From positions 62,001-126,000 of the forward strand of contig NZ_JBBKTX010000014.1 of assembly GCF_044962685.1 (NCBI RefSeq): 64,000 bases of DNA, in the 5' to 3' direction. The notes below the pieces were generated by a model, which saw only the letters and a program-made list of their open reading frames with translations, did no database searches and was not told the origin of the DNA. Shown in pieces: positions 32,399 through 42,067 of this stretch (its first letter is position 1; the number at the start of each line of letters is the position of its first letter). Both the position numbers and the translations under genes were made by a program. Source of the DNA: Oceanobacter antarcticus (lineage in GTDB: Bacteria > Pseudomonadota > Gammaproteobacteria > Pseudomonadales > Oceanobacteraceae).

Positions 32399-32649
32399 AC
32401 CTGGCTGTCGTGCTGGTTTGGCTGGTAGTGGTGGTGTCGGCTCTGGTGCAAATCGGAGTCAGTCACGGTCATCGTCAGCTGGTTCAGCAATGGCAGACGC
32501 TCGAAAAACACAGTGACGCTTTGCAACAGGAGCAGACGCAACTGGTATTGGAGCTGGCGGCATTAACCAGCTACTCCCGGATCGATCAGCGTGCACGACG
32601 TGAACTTAATATGATTGAACCACAACAGGTCAGGATTCTTTCCCAATGA
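32395..32649 (+). CDS. ftsL: Cell division protein FtsL
   Basis: An 84-residue bitopic protein: an N-terminal membrane segment (AVVLVWLVVVVSALVQIGVS) and a periplasmic coiled coil (QQWQTLEKHSDALQQEQTQL) ending IDQRARRELNMIEPQQVRIL. It forms the FtsQLB subcomplex that signals to FtsWI. Four-base ATGA overlaps link it to rsmH and ftsI. Confidence 0.93.
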   Translation: MNLAVVLVWLVVVVSALVQIGVSHGHRQLVQQWQTLEKHSDALQQEQTQLVLELAALTSYSRIDQRARRELNMIEPQQVRILSQ

Positions 32650-34367
32650 CAGTCTCACGGCAGGATCATTCAACTCAGGGCATTACCCGCTGGCGCTTTG
32701 TACTGGTGCTGATGGTGATGGTTGCGCTGTTGTTGCTGATTCTGCTGCGGCTGGTCTCGTTGCATACGGTGGATCAGCCTTTTCTGTTTGAAGAAGGTGA
32801 AAAACGCATTGTCCGTGCTCAGGTTCAACCGGCGCGGCGCGGTATGATCACTGACCGCTTCGGCAAGCCGCTGGCCGTCAGTACGGCCGTGACGGACATC
32901 AGTCTTAATCCTCAGGTGTTTGACCTTGCACAGGTGGCACCATTGGCCAAGGTGTTGGGTATTTCTGCCAACCGGCTGACGCAGCAAATCACAGCTGCCC
33001 GCCAGCGGGGTCGTGGTTTCTTTTATGTCGATCGGCAGGTGCAACCGGCCCAGGCTGATCAGGTTGTGGCTCTGGGGCTGGAGGGTTTGCAGTTCGAAAG
33101 TCGTTTTCGACGTTATTATCCTGCCGCCGAGGTGACAGCGCATGTGGTCGGTATCGTGGATATTGATGGCAACGGCCAGGAGGGTCTGGAGCTGGCCTAT
33201 AACGATTACCTGACGGGTACGGGTGGACGTCGCACCGTGATTCGTGATCGCTATGGCCGTGTGGTCAAGCAGCTGGCGGTGGAGTCCGTGGCCCAGCCGG
33301 GCAATGACTTGCGTCTGACCATTGACCTGCGTTTGCAATATCTGGCGTATCGCGAGCTGATGGCCGCTGTCCGCCAGCATCATGCGACTTCTGGCAGTGC
33401 GGTGTTGCTGGATGCTCATAATGGTGACGTTCTGGCGATGGTGAACCAGCCTTCGTACAACCCCAATAATCGGGCCGGATTGAAACCAGCGTATATGCGT
33501 AATCGGGCGCTGGCCGATGTACTGGAGCCTGGGTCGACCATGAAGCCCTTTACTGTGGCAGCAGCGCTGGATTCCGGGCGCTATACCCCGAGCACGTTGG
33601 TCGATACCAGTCCGGGCTATTTGCGGGTTAAAAACAAAACCATCCGCGATCATCGCGATTATGGCGTTCTGGATGTGACCGGTGTGATTACCAAATCCAG
33701 TAACGTGGGTGTGACCCTGATTTCGGCGGATCTCGGTGCGGAGACTGTGTTCAAAATAATGAGTGCCGCAGGTCTTGGGCAGGCTACTGGCCTGGGCTTT
33801 CCCGGTGAGAGTGTCGGTATTTTACCCTACCCCGAACAGATGGATGACCTGCGTCTGGCGACGGTGTCGTACGGTTACGGCATGGCGGTTTCGCCATTGC
33901 AGCTGGCACAGTCCTATACCAGTTTTACCCAGCATGGTTGCCGTTTGAACGCGACGTTGTTACTGGACAGTGAGTCACGTCCAGACTGTCAGCGGGTGAT
34001 GTCCGACAAGGTCGCCCGCCAGGTGTTGGATATTCTCGAAACCGTCACCTCCGACCTCGGTACTGGACGACGCGCTCGTGTTGCCGGTTATCGGGTGGGT
34101 GGCAAAACCGGGACAGCGCACAAGGTTGGCGAAAATGGCTATGAAGATGCGACTTATAACGCAGTCTTTGCCGGTATCGCACCGCTCACCGATCCTGATC
34201 TGGTGCTGGTAGTGGCGATTGATGAACCACAAGGGCGTGAGTATTACGGGGGCGAAGTCGCTGCGCCGGTGTTTTCGCGCATTATGGAGCAGGCACTACG
34301 TTTACGTCAGATTGCACCGGACGATTCGACAGCGGCTGCCCTGATTGTTGCCGGAGGCCCGAAATGA
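32646..34367 (+). CDS. ftsI: Division transpeptidase FtsI (PBP3)
   Basis: A 573-residue class B penicillin-binding protein. An N-terminal membrane anchor (FVLVLMVMVALLLLILLRLV) precedes the dimerisation domain. The transpeptidase motifs are STMK in EPGSTMKPFTV (near residue 300), SSN in ITKSSNVGVTLI and KTG in GGKTGTAHKV. It cross-links septal peptidoglycan with FtsW. It overlaps ftsL and murE by four bases each. Confidence 0.97.
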   Translation: MTVSRQDHSTQGITRWRFVLVLMVMVALLLLILLRLVSLHTVDQPFLFEEGEKRIVRAQVQPARRGMITDRFGKPLAVSTAVTDISLNPQVFDLAQVAPLAKVLGISANRLTQQITAARQRGRGFFYVDRQVQPAQADQVVALGLEGLQFESRFRRYYPAAEVTAHVVGIVDIDGNGQEGLELAYNDYLTGTGGRRTVIRDRYGRVVKQLAVESVAQPGNDLRLTIDLRLQYLAYRELMAAVRQHHATSGSAVLLDAHNGDVLAMVNQPSYNPNNRAGLKPAYMRNRALADVLEPGSTMKPFTVAAALDSGRYTPSTLVDTSPGYLRVKNKTIRDHRDYGVLDVTGVITKSSNVGVTLISADLGAETVFKIMSAAGLGQATGLGFPGESVGILPYPEQMDDLRLATVSYGYGMAVSPLQLAQSYTSFTQHGCRLNATLLLDSESRPDCQRVMSDKVARQVLDILETVTSDLGTGRRARVAGYRVGGKTGTAHKVGENGYEDATYNAVFAGIAPLTDPDLVLVVAIDEPQGREYYGGEVAAPVFSRIMEQALRLRQIAPDDSTAAALIVAGGPK

Positions 34368-35959
34368 AGCTTTCCCAATTGCTGCAGGATGATCTGTTTG
34401 TTCCGCCGGAGTGGGATCGTGAATTTGCCGAGGTGGTAACGGATAGCCGGGATGTGCAGCCAGGAGACCTGTTTGTCGCCCGCAGCGGTGCAGCCAGCCA
34501 TGGTTCAGCGTATATCAATGCCGCCATCCAGAAAGGTGCGGTGGCTGTTTTGCAGGAAGCGGATAGCGGATTTCGCTGTGAATTCGGTCAGACCGCAGTG
34601 CCGGTATTTTCTGCTCCTGTGGTGTCTGCCCGCCTAGCAGCATGGCTTTATCGTCGTTATCAGCAGGTTTGTCATTTGCCTGTGTTCGCGGTGACGGGCA
34701 CCAATGGCAAGAGTTCGTGCGTGTCGTATCTGGCACAGCTTTCCCATGCACTGGGCAAGCCTTGTGGTGTGTTGGGGACGCTGGGTAATGGGCTTTGGCC
34801 TGAATTGGCGTCAACTCGTAATACAACACCGGATTTGTCGGTGGTGTTGCGGACACTGGCTCAGGTGGCTGAACAGGGCGGCTGTCGTGCAGCGATGGAA
34901 GTGTCTTCTCACGGCCTGGATCAGGGGCGCGTGGCAGGGATGAGCTTTGAGGGCGCATTACTGACCAATATGACCCAGGATCATCTCGATTATCACGGTG
35001 ATATGGAAAGCTACTACCAGGCCAAACGTCGACTGTTGCTGGATTACCATACCGGTTTTGTACTGATTAATCGTGATTGTTCTTATGGCCAGCGGTTGCT
35101 GGCAGACACCGAAATACAGGGGCAGCGGTACAGTTATGGCCTGGTGACGGACGAAGTCATTGCTGGCGATGCTGTGCAGGGTTACGCCGAGGGCAATGTT
35201 CAACATATCGGTTATCGCATACTGGCTCTGGACAGTACGGGCATCAGCGCAGAGTTGATTACCCCCTGGGGACAGTGCTGCTTGCAGTTACCGTTGCTGG
35301 GAGCATTCAATCTGGCGAATGCCGTCGCGGCGATTGCTATGTTGGCTGCTGCTGGAGAGTCATTGGCGTTGCTGGTCGACGCCGCCGCACAGTTGCAGCC
35401 GGTTGCCGGGCGGATGGAAGTATATCGGCCATCCAGCGGCGATGGCCCGACGGTCATTGTGGATTTTGCCCATACACCGGATGCGTTGGTGAGCGTGTTG
35501 TCATCCTTGTTGCCCTGGCAGCAGCCGTTGACGCTGGTGTTTGGTTGTGGCGGTGATCGAGATCGGGGCAAGCGCCCGCAGATGCTGGCGGCAGCGATGA
35601 AATATGCGGATTCAGTCTGGCTCACTGACGACAATCCACGTTCTGAAGACCCACAACAGATTTTTGCCGATACGATGACCGCTCCGGGTGCCCGCGAGGC
35701 TGGTATTCATCTCGAACACGATCGCGCTCTGGCAATTACACAAGCGATTCAACAGGCACTTGCGCAAGCATCCTCTCGTCGTGGCGGGCTGGTTAGGAGT
35801 GGTCTGGTAGTGATTGCGGGTAAAGGGCATGAAACCTGGCAGGAAATTGCCGGTGTCAAACATCCCTACAGCGATGCGGCGGTGCTGGCGACGCTGGGTT
35901 ACGAGGCTCGTCGTGGATCTCATGGTGGCAGTCAGAGTGGAGGTCGTCATGCTGTTTGA
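34364..35959 (+). CDS. murE: UDP-MurNAc-tripeptide synthetase MurE
   Basis: A 531-residue Mur ligase that adds meso-diaminopimelate to UDP-MurNAc-Ala-Glu. The P-loop is VTGTNGKSSCVSYLAQL, the central motif is TNMTQDHLDYHG, and the C-terminal DDNPRSEDP holds the DNPR signature of the diaminopimelate type. It overlaps ftsI by four bases, and its end overlaps the murF start by eleven. The last residues are Gly/Ser/Arg-rich and poorly conserved. Confidence 0.96.
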   Translation: MKLSQLLQDDLFVPPEWDREFAEVVTDSRDVQPGDLFVARSGAASHGSAYINAAIQKGAVAVLQEADSGFRCEFGQTAVPVFSAPVVSARLAAWLYRRYQQVCHLPVFAVTGTNGKSSCVSYLAQLSHALGKPCGVLGTLGNGLWPELASTRNTTPDLSVVLRTLAQVAEQGGCRAAMEVSSHGLDQGRVAGMSFEGALLTNMTQDHLDYHGDMESYYQAKRRLLLDYHTGFVLINRDCSYGQRLLADTEIQGQRYSYGLVTDEVIAGDAVQGYAEGNVQHIGYRILALDSTGISAELITPWGQCCLQLPLLGAFNLANAVAAIAMLAAAGESLALLVDAAAQLQPVAGRMEVYRPSSGDGPTVIVDFAHTPDALVSVLSSLLPWQQPLTLVFGCGGDRDRGKRPQMLAAAMKYADSVWLTDDNPRSEDPQQIFADTMTAPGAREAGIHLEHDRALAITQAIQQALAQASSRRGGLVRSGLVVIAGKGHETWQEIAGVKHPYSDAAVLATLGYEARRGSHGGSQSGGRHAV

Positions 35960-37313
35960 TTTTACCCTGAGTCAGGTGGCCTCTTTACTGGGGCTGGCGC
36001 AACCCTCGCGGGATGTACGTTGTACTGGCATCTCGACCGACACACGCCAGATTCAGCCAGGTGACTTGTATGTCGCACTTCGGGGCGAACACTTTAATGG
36101 TAACGATTTTGCCGCACCGGCGCTGGCCGCCGGAGCCGTTGCGGTATTACTGGATGAAGTGCCTGGCGTTGAGCCAGATGGCCCCATGCTGGTATGTGAC
36201 GATGCCTTGTTGGCTTATGGCCTGATCGCTGGCTGGCAACGAGACGCTTTCGCTGGCCCGATCGTTGCGATTACCGGCAGTGCCGGAAAAACCACCACCA
36301 AGCAATTGATGGCAAAGGTGCTGGAGCAGCAATTTACTACCTGGATGACGCAGGGAAATCTGAACAATCATATCGGTGTGCCCAAAACCCTGTTGGCGCT
36401 GCAATCAGAGCATGAAGCTGCCGTTGTTGAGTTGGGAGCCAGCGGCCCCGGCGAAATTCGTTATACCGCCTGCCTGGTCAAGCCCGTGGTGGGGATTATT
36501 ACCAATGCCAGCGCTGCGCATCTGGAAGGTTTTGGCTCGCTGGCTGGTGTTGTACAAACCAAGGGTGAATTGATTGATTGCGTTGACGCTGAGGGCATTG
36601 TGGTGTTGAACGCGGACGACCCGGCCTTTGACCAGTGGCGAGCACGAGCTGGACACAAGCAGGTGATTACGTTTGGCCTGTCGGCAACGGCGGATTTGTA
36701 TGCAGAAGACTTGCAAGCCCGTGTTGATGGCAGCGATTTTACGGTGTGTTGCCGTGGTCAGAGTTGGTCTCAGCCGGTGCAGCTGGCCTTTCCAGGGCGC
36801 CACAATATTGCCAATGCGCTGGCGGTGTTTGCGGCAGCGCTGGGCCTTGGTATGTCCCCTGCTATTGTGGCCAAAGGTCTGGAGGCCGCAGCCCCTGTGG
36901 CCGGGCGTATGAAAACACTGGTTGGTGAAGGGGGAGCCCGGATTATTGACGACAGCTACAACGCCAACCCGGCTTCCATTCGGGCGGCGATTGATGTAAT
37001 AAGCCTCGCGCCCTGTGCCTGGTTGGTATTGGGCGATATGGCGGAACTGGGCGAGGGAGCCGAACAAGCGCACAGCGACATGGGTCGTTATGCCAAACAA
37101 CAAGGAGTCTCGGCACTGGTCGCGACCGGGCCGTTGAGCCGCGCCACTGTGACGGCATTTGGCGAGCAGGGGTATTGGTTGCCTGATCGTGATGCTGTGG
37201 TGGCGTTTATAAAACAAAAAATGCCCGATCAGGCGACGATTCTGATCAAGGGTTCGCGCAGCGCCGGGATGGATCAGGTGGTTCGGGCGTTGCAACTGCA
37301 TTCAGGGGAATAG
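35949..37313 (+). CDS. murF: UDP-MurNAc-tripeptide-D-Ala-D-Ala ligase MurF
   Basis: A 454-residue Mur ligase completing the cytoplasmic pentapeptide. The P-loop is ITGSAGKTTTKQLMAKV, followed by TQGNLNNHIGVPKTLL and the IIDDSYNANPASIRAA motif. The ATG at 35949 is chosen because GGAGG lies just before it and it gives the family N-terminus; the frame to 35814 is only the murE overlap. Five bases separate it from mraY. Confidence 0.96.
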   Translation: MLFDFTLSQVASLLGLAQPSRDVRCTGISTDTRQIQPGDLYVALRGEHFNGNDFAAPALAAGAVAVLLDEVPGVEPDGPMLVCDDALLAYGLIAGWQRDAFAGPIVAITGSAGKTTTKQLMAKVLEQQFTTWMTQGNLNNHIGVPKTLLALQSEHEAAVVELGASGPGEIRYTACLVKPVVGIITNASAAHLEGFGSLAGVVQTKGELIDCVDAEGIVVLNADDPAFDQWRARAGHKQVITFGLSATADLYAEDLQARVDGSDFTVCCRGQSWSQPVQLAFPGRHNIANALAVFAAALGLGMSPAIVAKGLEAAAPVAGRMKTLVGEGGARIIDDSYNANPASIRAAIDVISLAPCAWLVLGDMAELGEGAEQAHSDMGRYAKQQGVSALVATGPLSRATVTAFGEQGYWLPDRDAVVAFIKQKMPDQATILIKGSRSAGMDQVVRALQLHSGE

Positions 37314-37318
37314 GGTTT

Positions 37319-38401
37319 ATGTTGTTGTGGCTGGGTGAATGGCTGACGCAGTGGCACTCGGGTTTTGGTGTCGTGGGTTATTTGTCGTTAAGGAGCATCT
37401 TCGCAGTGATTACTGCGTTGGTGGTGTCCATGGTGCTCGGGCCGGTTGTTATTCGCAAATTACGCGAATACCAGATTGGTCAGGCGATCCGTGACGTGGG
37501 GCCGAAGTCGCATCTGAGCAAGGCGGGGACACCTACCATGGGCGGGGTGTTGATTCTGGTATCGATCGCGCTCAGTACGCTGTTATGGGGCAATCTGGAA
37601 AATCGTTTCGTCTGGGTCGTGTTGCTGCTGACTTTGACCTTTGGCGCTATTGGCTGGGTGGATGATTACCGCAAGGTGGTGGAAAAAAACTCCCGTGGTC
37701 TGCCTGGCCGCTGGAAATATTTCTGGCAATCGGTATTGGGTCTGCTGGCGGCGGCTTATCTGTATTACAGCGCCCAGAGCCCGCAGGAAACCCAGTTTGT
37801 GGTGCCCTTTTTCAAAGACATCATGCCGCAGCTGGGGTTGATGTTTGTGCTGCTGAGCTACTTTGTCATCGTTGGCTCCAGTAATGCCGTGAACCTGACG
37901 GATGGTCTGGATGGTTTGGCGATTATGCCGACGGTGATGGTCAGCGCCGCATTGGGTGTGTGTGCTTATCTCGCTGGCAACGTCAACTACGCCAACTATT
38001 TGCATATTCCCTATATCGCGGGTGCCGGTGAACTGGTGGTGTTTTGTGGTGCCATGGTGGGGGCCGGGATTGGTTTCCTCTGGTTTAACACCTATCCGGC
38101 ACAAGTGTTCATGGGCGATGTCGGTTCTCTGGCACTGGGCGCTGCGCTCGGCATTGTGGCAGTGATTATCCGGATGGAAGTGGTGCTGTTTATTATGGGT
38201 GGCATTTTTGTTGCCGAAACCCTGTCGGTGATCCTGCAGGTAGCGTCGTTCAAAATGACGGGTAAACGCATTTTCCGCATGGCACCGCTGCATCACCATT
38301 TTGAATTGAAAGGTTGGCCAGAACCACGCGTGATTGTGCGCTTCTGGATTGTCACCATTATTCTTGTGCTGGCCGGGTTGGCCACACTGAAAATTCGTTA
38401 A
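37319..38401 (+). CDS. mraY: Phospho-MurNAc-pentapeptide translocase MraY
   Basis: A 360-residue polytopic membrane enzyme that attaches phospho-MurNAc-pentapeptide to undecaprenyl phosphate (lipid I synthesis). The catalytic acids are in GWVDDYRKVVEKN and NLTDGLDGLAIMP, and the C-terminal MAPLHHHFELKGW histidine motif is present. Length and order in the cluster are standard. Confidence 0.97.
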   Translation: MLLWLGEWLTQWHSGFGVVGYLSLRSIFAVITALVVSMVLGPVVIRKLREYQIGQAIRDVGPKSHLSKAGTPTMGGVLILVSIALSTLLWGNLENRFVWVVLLLTLTFGAIGWVDDYRKVVEKNSRGLPGRWKYFWQSVLGLLAAAYLYYSAQSPQETQFVVPFFKDIMPQLGLMFVLLSYFVIVGSSNAVNLTDGLDGLAIMPTVMVSAALGVCAYLAGNVNYANYLHIPYIAGAGELVVFCGAMVGAGIGFLWFNTYPAQVFMGDVGSLALGAALGIVAVIIRMEVVLFIMGGIFVAETLSVILQVASFKMTGKRIFRMAPLHHHFELKGWPEPRVIVRFWIVTIILVLAGLATLKIR

Positions 38402-38413
38402 CGGGCTGTATTT

Positions 38414-39790
38414 ATGACGCTGGCAAAGGCACACATCAAACGTATGATCGTCGGGCTGGGCGTTTCCGGTCAGGCGACGGCACGTTATTGCCAGCGTATG
38501 GGCTGGGCGTTTGATCTGTGCGACAGCCGTGATGCCTTGCCTGCTGTGGACAGTCTGAAAGCGCAATTCCCCAAGGCCAATATCCGTCTCGGGGCGTTGG
38601 ATGGTGAGTTGTTGGCTGATTATCACCAGATTATTGTCAGCCCTGGGGTGGCACTGTCGGAACCGGCGTTACAACAGGCGCTGAGTGAACAGGTTGAAGT
38701 CATTGGTGATGTCGAGCTGTTTGCCCGCCATAACCATACGCCAGTCATCGCCATCACTGGCTCCAACGGTAAAAGTACCGTCACCACGCTGGTGCGGGAT
38801 ATTCTGGTGGATGCCGGTATGAGCGCTGTGATGGGCGGCAATATCGGTGTGCCGGTACTGGATTTGCTGGATGGGCCACAACCGGACGTTTATGTGCTGG
38901 AGTTGTCGAGTTTCCAGCTGGAAACCACTTCCAGTCTGAAGGCTCGGGTGGCCACCATTCTGAACCTGAGCGAAGACCATCTGGATCGTTATCAGGGTAT
39001 GGCGGACTATGGGTTGGCCAAACAGCGTATTTTTATCGGCTGTGAGCTGGCGGTGGTCAATCGTGATGATGATGGCAGTAGCCCTCATGATGAAATCGCT
39101 GAAGAAGCCGGTTTTACCCTGAATGCCCCGGCCGGTGATGATTTTGGACTGCAGCCAGGTGAGCGTGACGGCATTACCGGTGATTGGGTGGTGCGTGCCG
39201 GTATGAAACTGGTGCACAGCTCGGAGTTGAAGATCCGTGGCCGCCACAATCTGGCCAATGTGATGGCTGCGCTGGCGCTGGTCGAAACCGTGGGTGTGAG
39301 TCCCGCTCAGGCTCGCACCACGCTGTGTCGCTTTGCCGGTCTGGCGCATCGCTGTGAATGGGTCGGAGAGCATAACGGTGTTGCGTTTATCAACGACTCT
39401 AAAGGCACTAATGTGGGTTCAACCCTGGCGGCTATTCAGGGATTGGCTGGCCAGAGCCGTGCTGGCGAAGCTGGATCACTCTGGTTATTGGCGGGTGGCG
39501 ATGGCAAAGGACAGGATTTTCAACCTTTGACTAGCGCCTGTAAGACCGGTATCGCTGGCGTGTGTTGTTTTGGCAAAGATGGCGGATCACTGGCCACAGC
39601 GCTGGCCGCAACTTGCCCGACCTACCATTTTCCGGATCTGTTTGAAGCCTTTACGTTTGCTGCCCGTAATGCCAGTGCGGGAGACATTGTGCTGTTATCA
39701 CCGGCCTGTGCCAGTCTGGATCAGTTTCCCAATTACCTGGAACGCGGTCGACGTTTCTGCGAGCTGGTCGGGAGGTTGGTGGATGTTTGA
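38414..39790 (+). CDS. murD: UDP-MurNAc-L-Ala-D-Glu ligase MurD
   Basis: A 458-residue Mur ligase that adds D-glutamate. An N-terminal Rossmann motif (RMIVGLGVSGQATARY), the P-loop ITGSNGKSTVTTLV, ILNLSEDHLDRY and the C-terminal LSPACASLDQFPNYLERGRR signature are present. Its last eight bases overlap the ftsW start. Confidence 0.96.
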   Translation: MTLAKAHIKRMIVGLGVSGQATARYCQRMGWAFDLCDSRDALPAVDSLKAQFPKANIRLGALDGELLADYHQIIVSPGVALSEPALQQALSEQVEVIGDVELFARHNHTPVIAITGSNGKSTVTTLVRDILVDAGMSAVMGGNIGVPVLDLLDGPQPDVYVLELSSFQLETTSSLKARVATILNLSEDHLDRYQGMADYGLAKQRIFIGCELAVVNRDDDGSSPHDEIAEEAGFTLNAPAGDDFGLQPGERDGITGDWVVRAGMKLVHSSELKIRGRHNLANVMAALALVETVGVSPAQARTTLCRFAGLAHRCEWVGEHNGVAFINDSKGTNVGSTLAAIQGLAGQSRAGEAGSLWLLAGGDGKGQDFQPLTSACKTGIAGVCCFGKDGGSLATALAATCPTYHFPDLFEAFTFAARNASAGDIVLLSPACASLDQFPNYLERGRRFCELVGRLVDV

Positions 39791-40940
39791 GAATCTGCGC
39801 TGGCAAGCTCGCGATCAGCATTTTATTCCCTGGTTGCTACTGATGGTACTGGGCTGGGTGATGGTGGCTTCAGCAGCGACTGGTATTGGTGAAAAGCTGA
39901 CGGGTAATGCCGCGTATTTTGCTATTCGCCACGGTGTATATCTGATGCTGGGTGTTGCCGCGCTGTATATCGCCAGTCAGATCAGTCTGGAGCGCTGGCG
40001 TCAGTTCGAGTTGCCGATGCTGGCGCTGGGTTTTGTCGGACTGTGTCTGGTGCTGGTGCCGGGGGTTGGCCATGAGGTGAATGGCAGTCGTCGCTGGTTG
40101 AACTTTGTTTTGTTCAAGTTACAGGCATCGGAATTGGCCAAGCTGGCCGCCATTTTTTATGTGTCCGGCTATTTGGTGCGCCGCTTGCCGGAGGTGCGTG
40201 AACGTTTCTGGGGCTTTATCAAACCCTTGTTTGTACTGGTCATCATGGTGCTGTTGCTGCTGATGGAACCGGATTTTGGTGCCGCTGTTGTTTTGTTGGG
40301 CGCGGCGATGATTCAGCTGTTTCTGGGGGGCGTTAAGGCTGGACAGTATTTCTTGTTGATGATCGGTACCGGGGTTTTGTCGGTGATAGCGCTGACATCA
40401 GAAGAATGGCGAGTGGCACGGTTGATGGCATATCTTGACCCCTGGGCACCCGAACATGTGTACGGTACCGGATATCAGCTTACCCAGTCACTGATTGCAT
40501 TTGGCCGTGGCGAGTGGTTCGGGGTGGGCTTGGGAGAAAGCGTGCAGAAACTGTTTTACCTGCCAGAAGCCCATACCGACTTTGTGTTCGCTATTTGGGC
40601 TGAAGAAACCGGATTATTTGGTGGTTTGATGGCGATTGCATTACTGACGTTTCTGGTAGCGCGGATCTGGCAAACCGTGTGGATTGCACAACAACGCGGC
40701 TTGCTTTATGGCGCCTATATTGCGGCGGGTATCGGATCGTTACTGGCGCTGCAAATTGTGATTAACCTGGGCGTAAATATCGGCTTGTTACCGACCAAGG
40801 GGCTGACCTTGCCATTTTTCAGCTACGGCGGCAGCAGCCTGGTGTTGGCCTGCGCCATGATCGGTATTGTGATGCGGGTGAAGCATGAAGCCATGCTGTT
40901 GCCTGAGCTGGAACAGCACGACGACGGAGGTGCACAATGA
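39783..40940 (+). CDS. ftsW: Septal peptidoglycan polymerase FtsW
   Basis: A 385-residue SEDS-family membrane protein with about ten hydrophobic segments. It has LMEPDFGAAVVLLGAAM, the AHTDFVFAIWAEETGLFGG motif around the catalytic loop and the C-terminal GLTLPFFSYGGSSLVLACAM. It polymerises glycan strands with FtsI. The ATG at 39783 matches the family start; the longer frame lies inside murD. Its stop overlaps the murG start in ATGA. Confidence 0.96.
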   Translation: MFENLRWQARDQHFIPWLLLMVLGWVMVASAATGIGEKLTGNAAYFAIRHGVYLMLGVAALYIASQISLERWRQFELPMLALGFVGLCLVLVPGVGHEVNGSRRWLNFVLFKLQASELAKLAAIFYVSGYLVRRLPEVRERFWGFIKPLFVLVIMVLLLLMEPDFGAAVVLLGAAMIQLFLGGVKAGQYFLLMIGTGVLSVIALTSEEWRVARLMAYLDPWAPEHVYGTGYQLTQSLIAFGRGEWFGVGLGESVQKLFYLPEAHTDFVFAIWAEETGLFGGLMAIALLTFLVARIWQTVWIAQQRGLLYGAYIAAGIGSLLALQIVINLGVNIGLLPTKGLTLPFFSYGGSSLVLACAMIGIVMRVKHEAMLLPELEQHDDGGAQ

Positions 40941-42067
40941 GTCCGTCAACGTCAACGTCAACGTCAACGTCAACGTCAACGTCAACGCCAACAGTCAAAC
41001 CGACAACCAGAAAAGTCGCCCTGATTATGGCTGCCGGTACTGGTGGCCATGTTTTTCCGGCCCTGGCCGTTGCCCATGCGCTGGTGGCCCAAGGGTATGA
41101 TATTCACTGGCTCGGGACACCGTATGGCATGGAACAAAATCTTGTTCCGGCGGCTGGCTATCCCCTGCATGCGGTGAATATTCGTGGGCTACGTGGCAAG
41201 GGAATCAAAGGCCTGATCTTGGCACCCTGGCGCATTGCTCTGGCGACCTGGCAATCGCTGGCGGTTATTCGGGCTATCAAGGCCGATATTGTGGTGGGGT
41301 TTGGTGGTTATATTGCTGGCCCAGGCGGGGTGGCGGCGCGCCTCGCGGGGGTGCCACTGCTGATTCACGAACAGAATGCCATTGCCGGCATGACCAATCG
41401 CTGGCTCAACCGGATTGCACACTTAAGCCTGCAGGCATTTCCTGGCGCTTTGTCTGGAGCTGTGACGGTGGGGAATCCGGTACGACGCGAACTGGCGGAA
41501 TTACCGGTGCGAGCAGTGCCACCCTCTGACCCGTTAAATGTGCTGGTCGTGGGTGGCAGTCTCGGTGCTGCTGCGCTGAACGATGTGGTACTGACGTGTT
41601 GGCAAGGGCTGGCGGCGGATCAGCGACCAAATTTGCGCCATCAGGTGGGCAAACGGGATTACGAGCGGATGTTGGCGGCCTATGACGCCAGCAACGTGGT
41701 CGCCGAGGTTTCCGCATTTATTGATGATATGGCAGCAGCCTATGGTTGGGCAGATCTGATGATTTGCCGCTCTGGTGCACTGACCGTGTCCGAAATCGCC
41801 GCCGTAGGCAAGGCGGCCATCTTTGTACCATTCCCCTATGCGGTTGATGATCATCAAACGGTCAATGCCGGTTATCTGGCTGATGCCGGTGCCGCGCTGA
41901 TTCGTCAACAAAAGGATCTGACGCCAGAGTGGCTGCAACACACACTTGGCCTGCTGAATCAGGATCGTAGCCGGTTACAGACTATGGCCGATCAGAGTCG
42001 TGCCCAGGCCCGACCGGATGCAACCGCTCTGGCCGTTGAACAGATTATGAGGAAAACACGTGATTGA
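40937..42067 (+). CDS. murG: Lipid II synthase MurG with Ser-Thr repeat N-terminus
   Basis: A 376-residue GT28 glycosyltransferase that adds GlcNAc to lipid I. Conserved parts are IMAAGTGGHVFPALAVAHAL, LIHEQNAIAGMTNRWL and the donor-site ICRSGALTVSEIAAVGKAAI. The first 25 residues are an extra tail beginning MSP(ST)7PT. The start is well supported by GGAGG upstream and the ATGA overlap with ftsW, so the repeat is translated. Its end overlaps murC by eight bases. Confidence 0.95.
   Translation: MSPSTSTSTSTSTSTSTPTVKPTTRKVALIMAAGTGGHVFPALAVAHALVAQGYDIHWLGTPYGMEQNLVPAAGYPLHAVNIRGLRGKGIKGLILAPWRIALATWQSLAVIRAIKADIVVGFGGYIAGPGGVAARLAGVPLLIHEQNAIAGMTNRWLNRIAHLSLQAFPGALSGAVTVGNPVRRELAELPVRAVPPSDPLNVLVVGGSLGAAALNDVVLTCWQGLAADQRPNLRHQVGKRDYERMLAAYDASNVVAEVSAFIDDMAAAYGWADLMICRSGALTVSEIAAVGKAAIFVPFPYAVDDHQTVNAGYLADAGAALIRQQKDLTPEWLQHTLGLLNQDRSRLQTMADQSRAQARPDATALAVEQIMRKTRD
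40945..40992 (+). repeat. Hexanucleotide repeat in the murG coding sequence
   Basis: Seven perfect GTCAAC units (40945-40986) followed by a GCCAAC variant. Read in the murG frame as TCA-ACG, they encode Ser-Thr seven times. Because the unit is six bases, copy-number changes keep the frame. Confidence 0.95.

Noticed and set aside
32670..33653. 327-codon minus-strand frame antisense to ftsI
   Set aside because: Shadow frame of ftsI with no recognisable domain.
37583..38626. 347-codon minus-strand frame antisense to mraY
   Set aside because: Opposite mraY and murD; His/Gln-rich shadow composition.
40788..40991. Minus-strand frame with (LT)n repeat
   Set aside because: It is the reverse reading of the murG hexanucleotide repeat.
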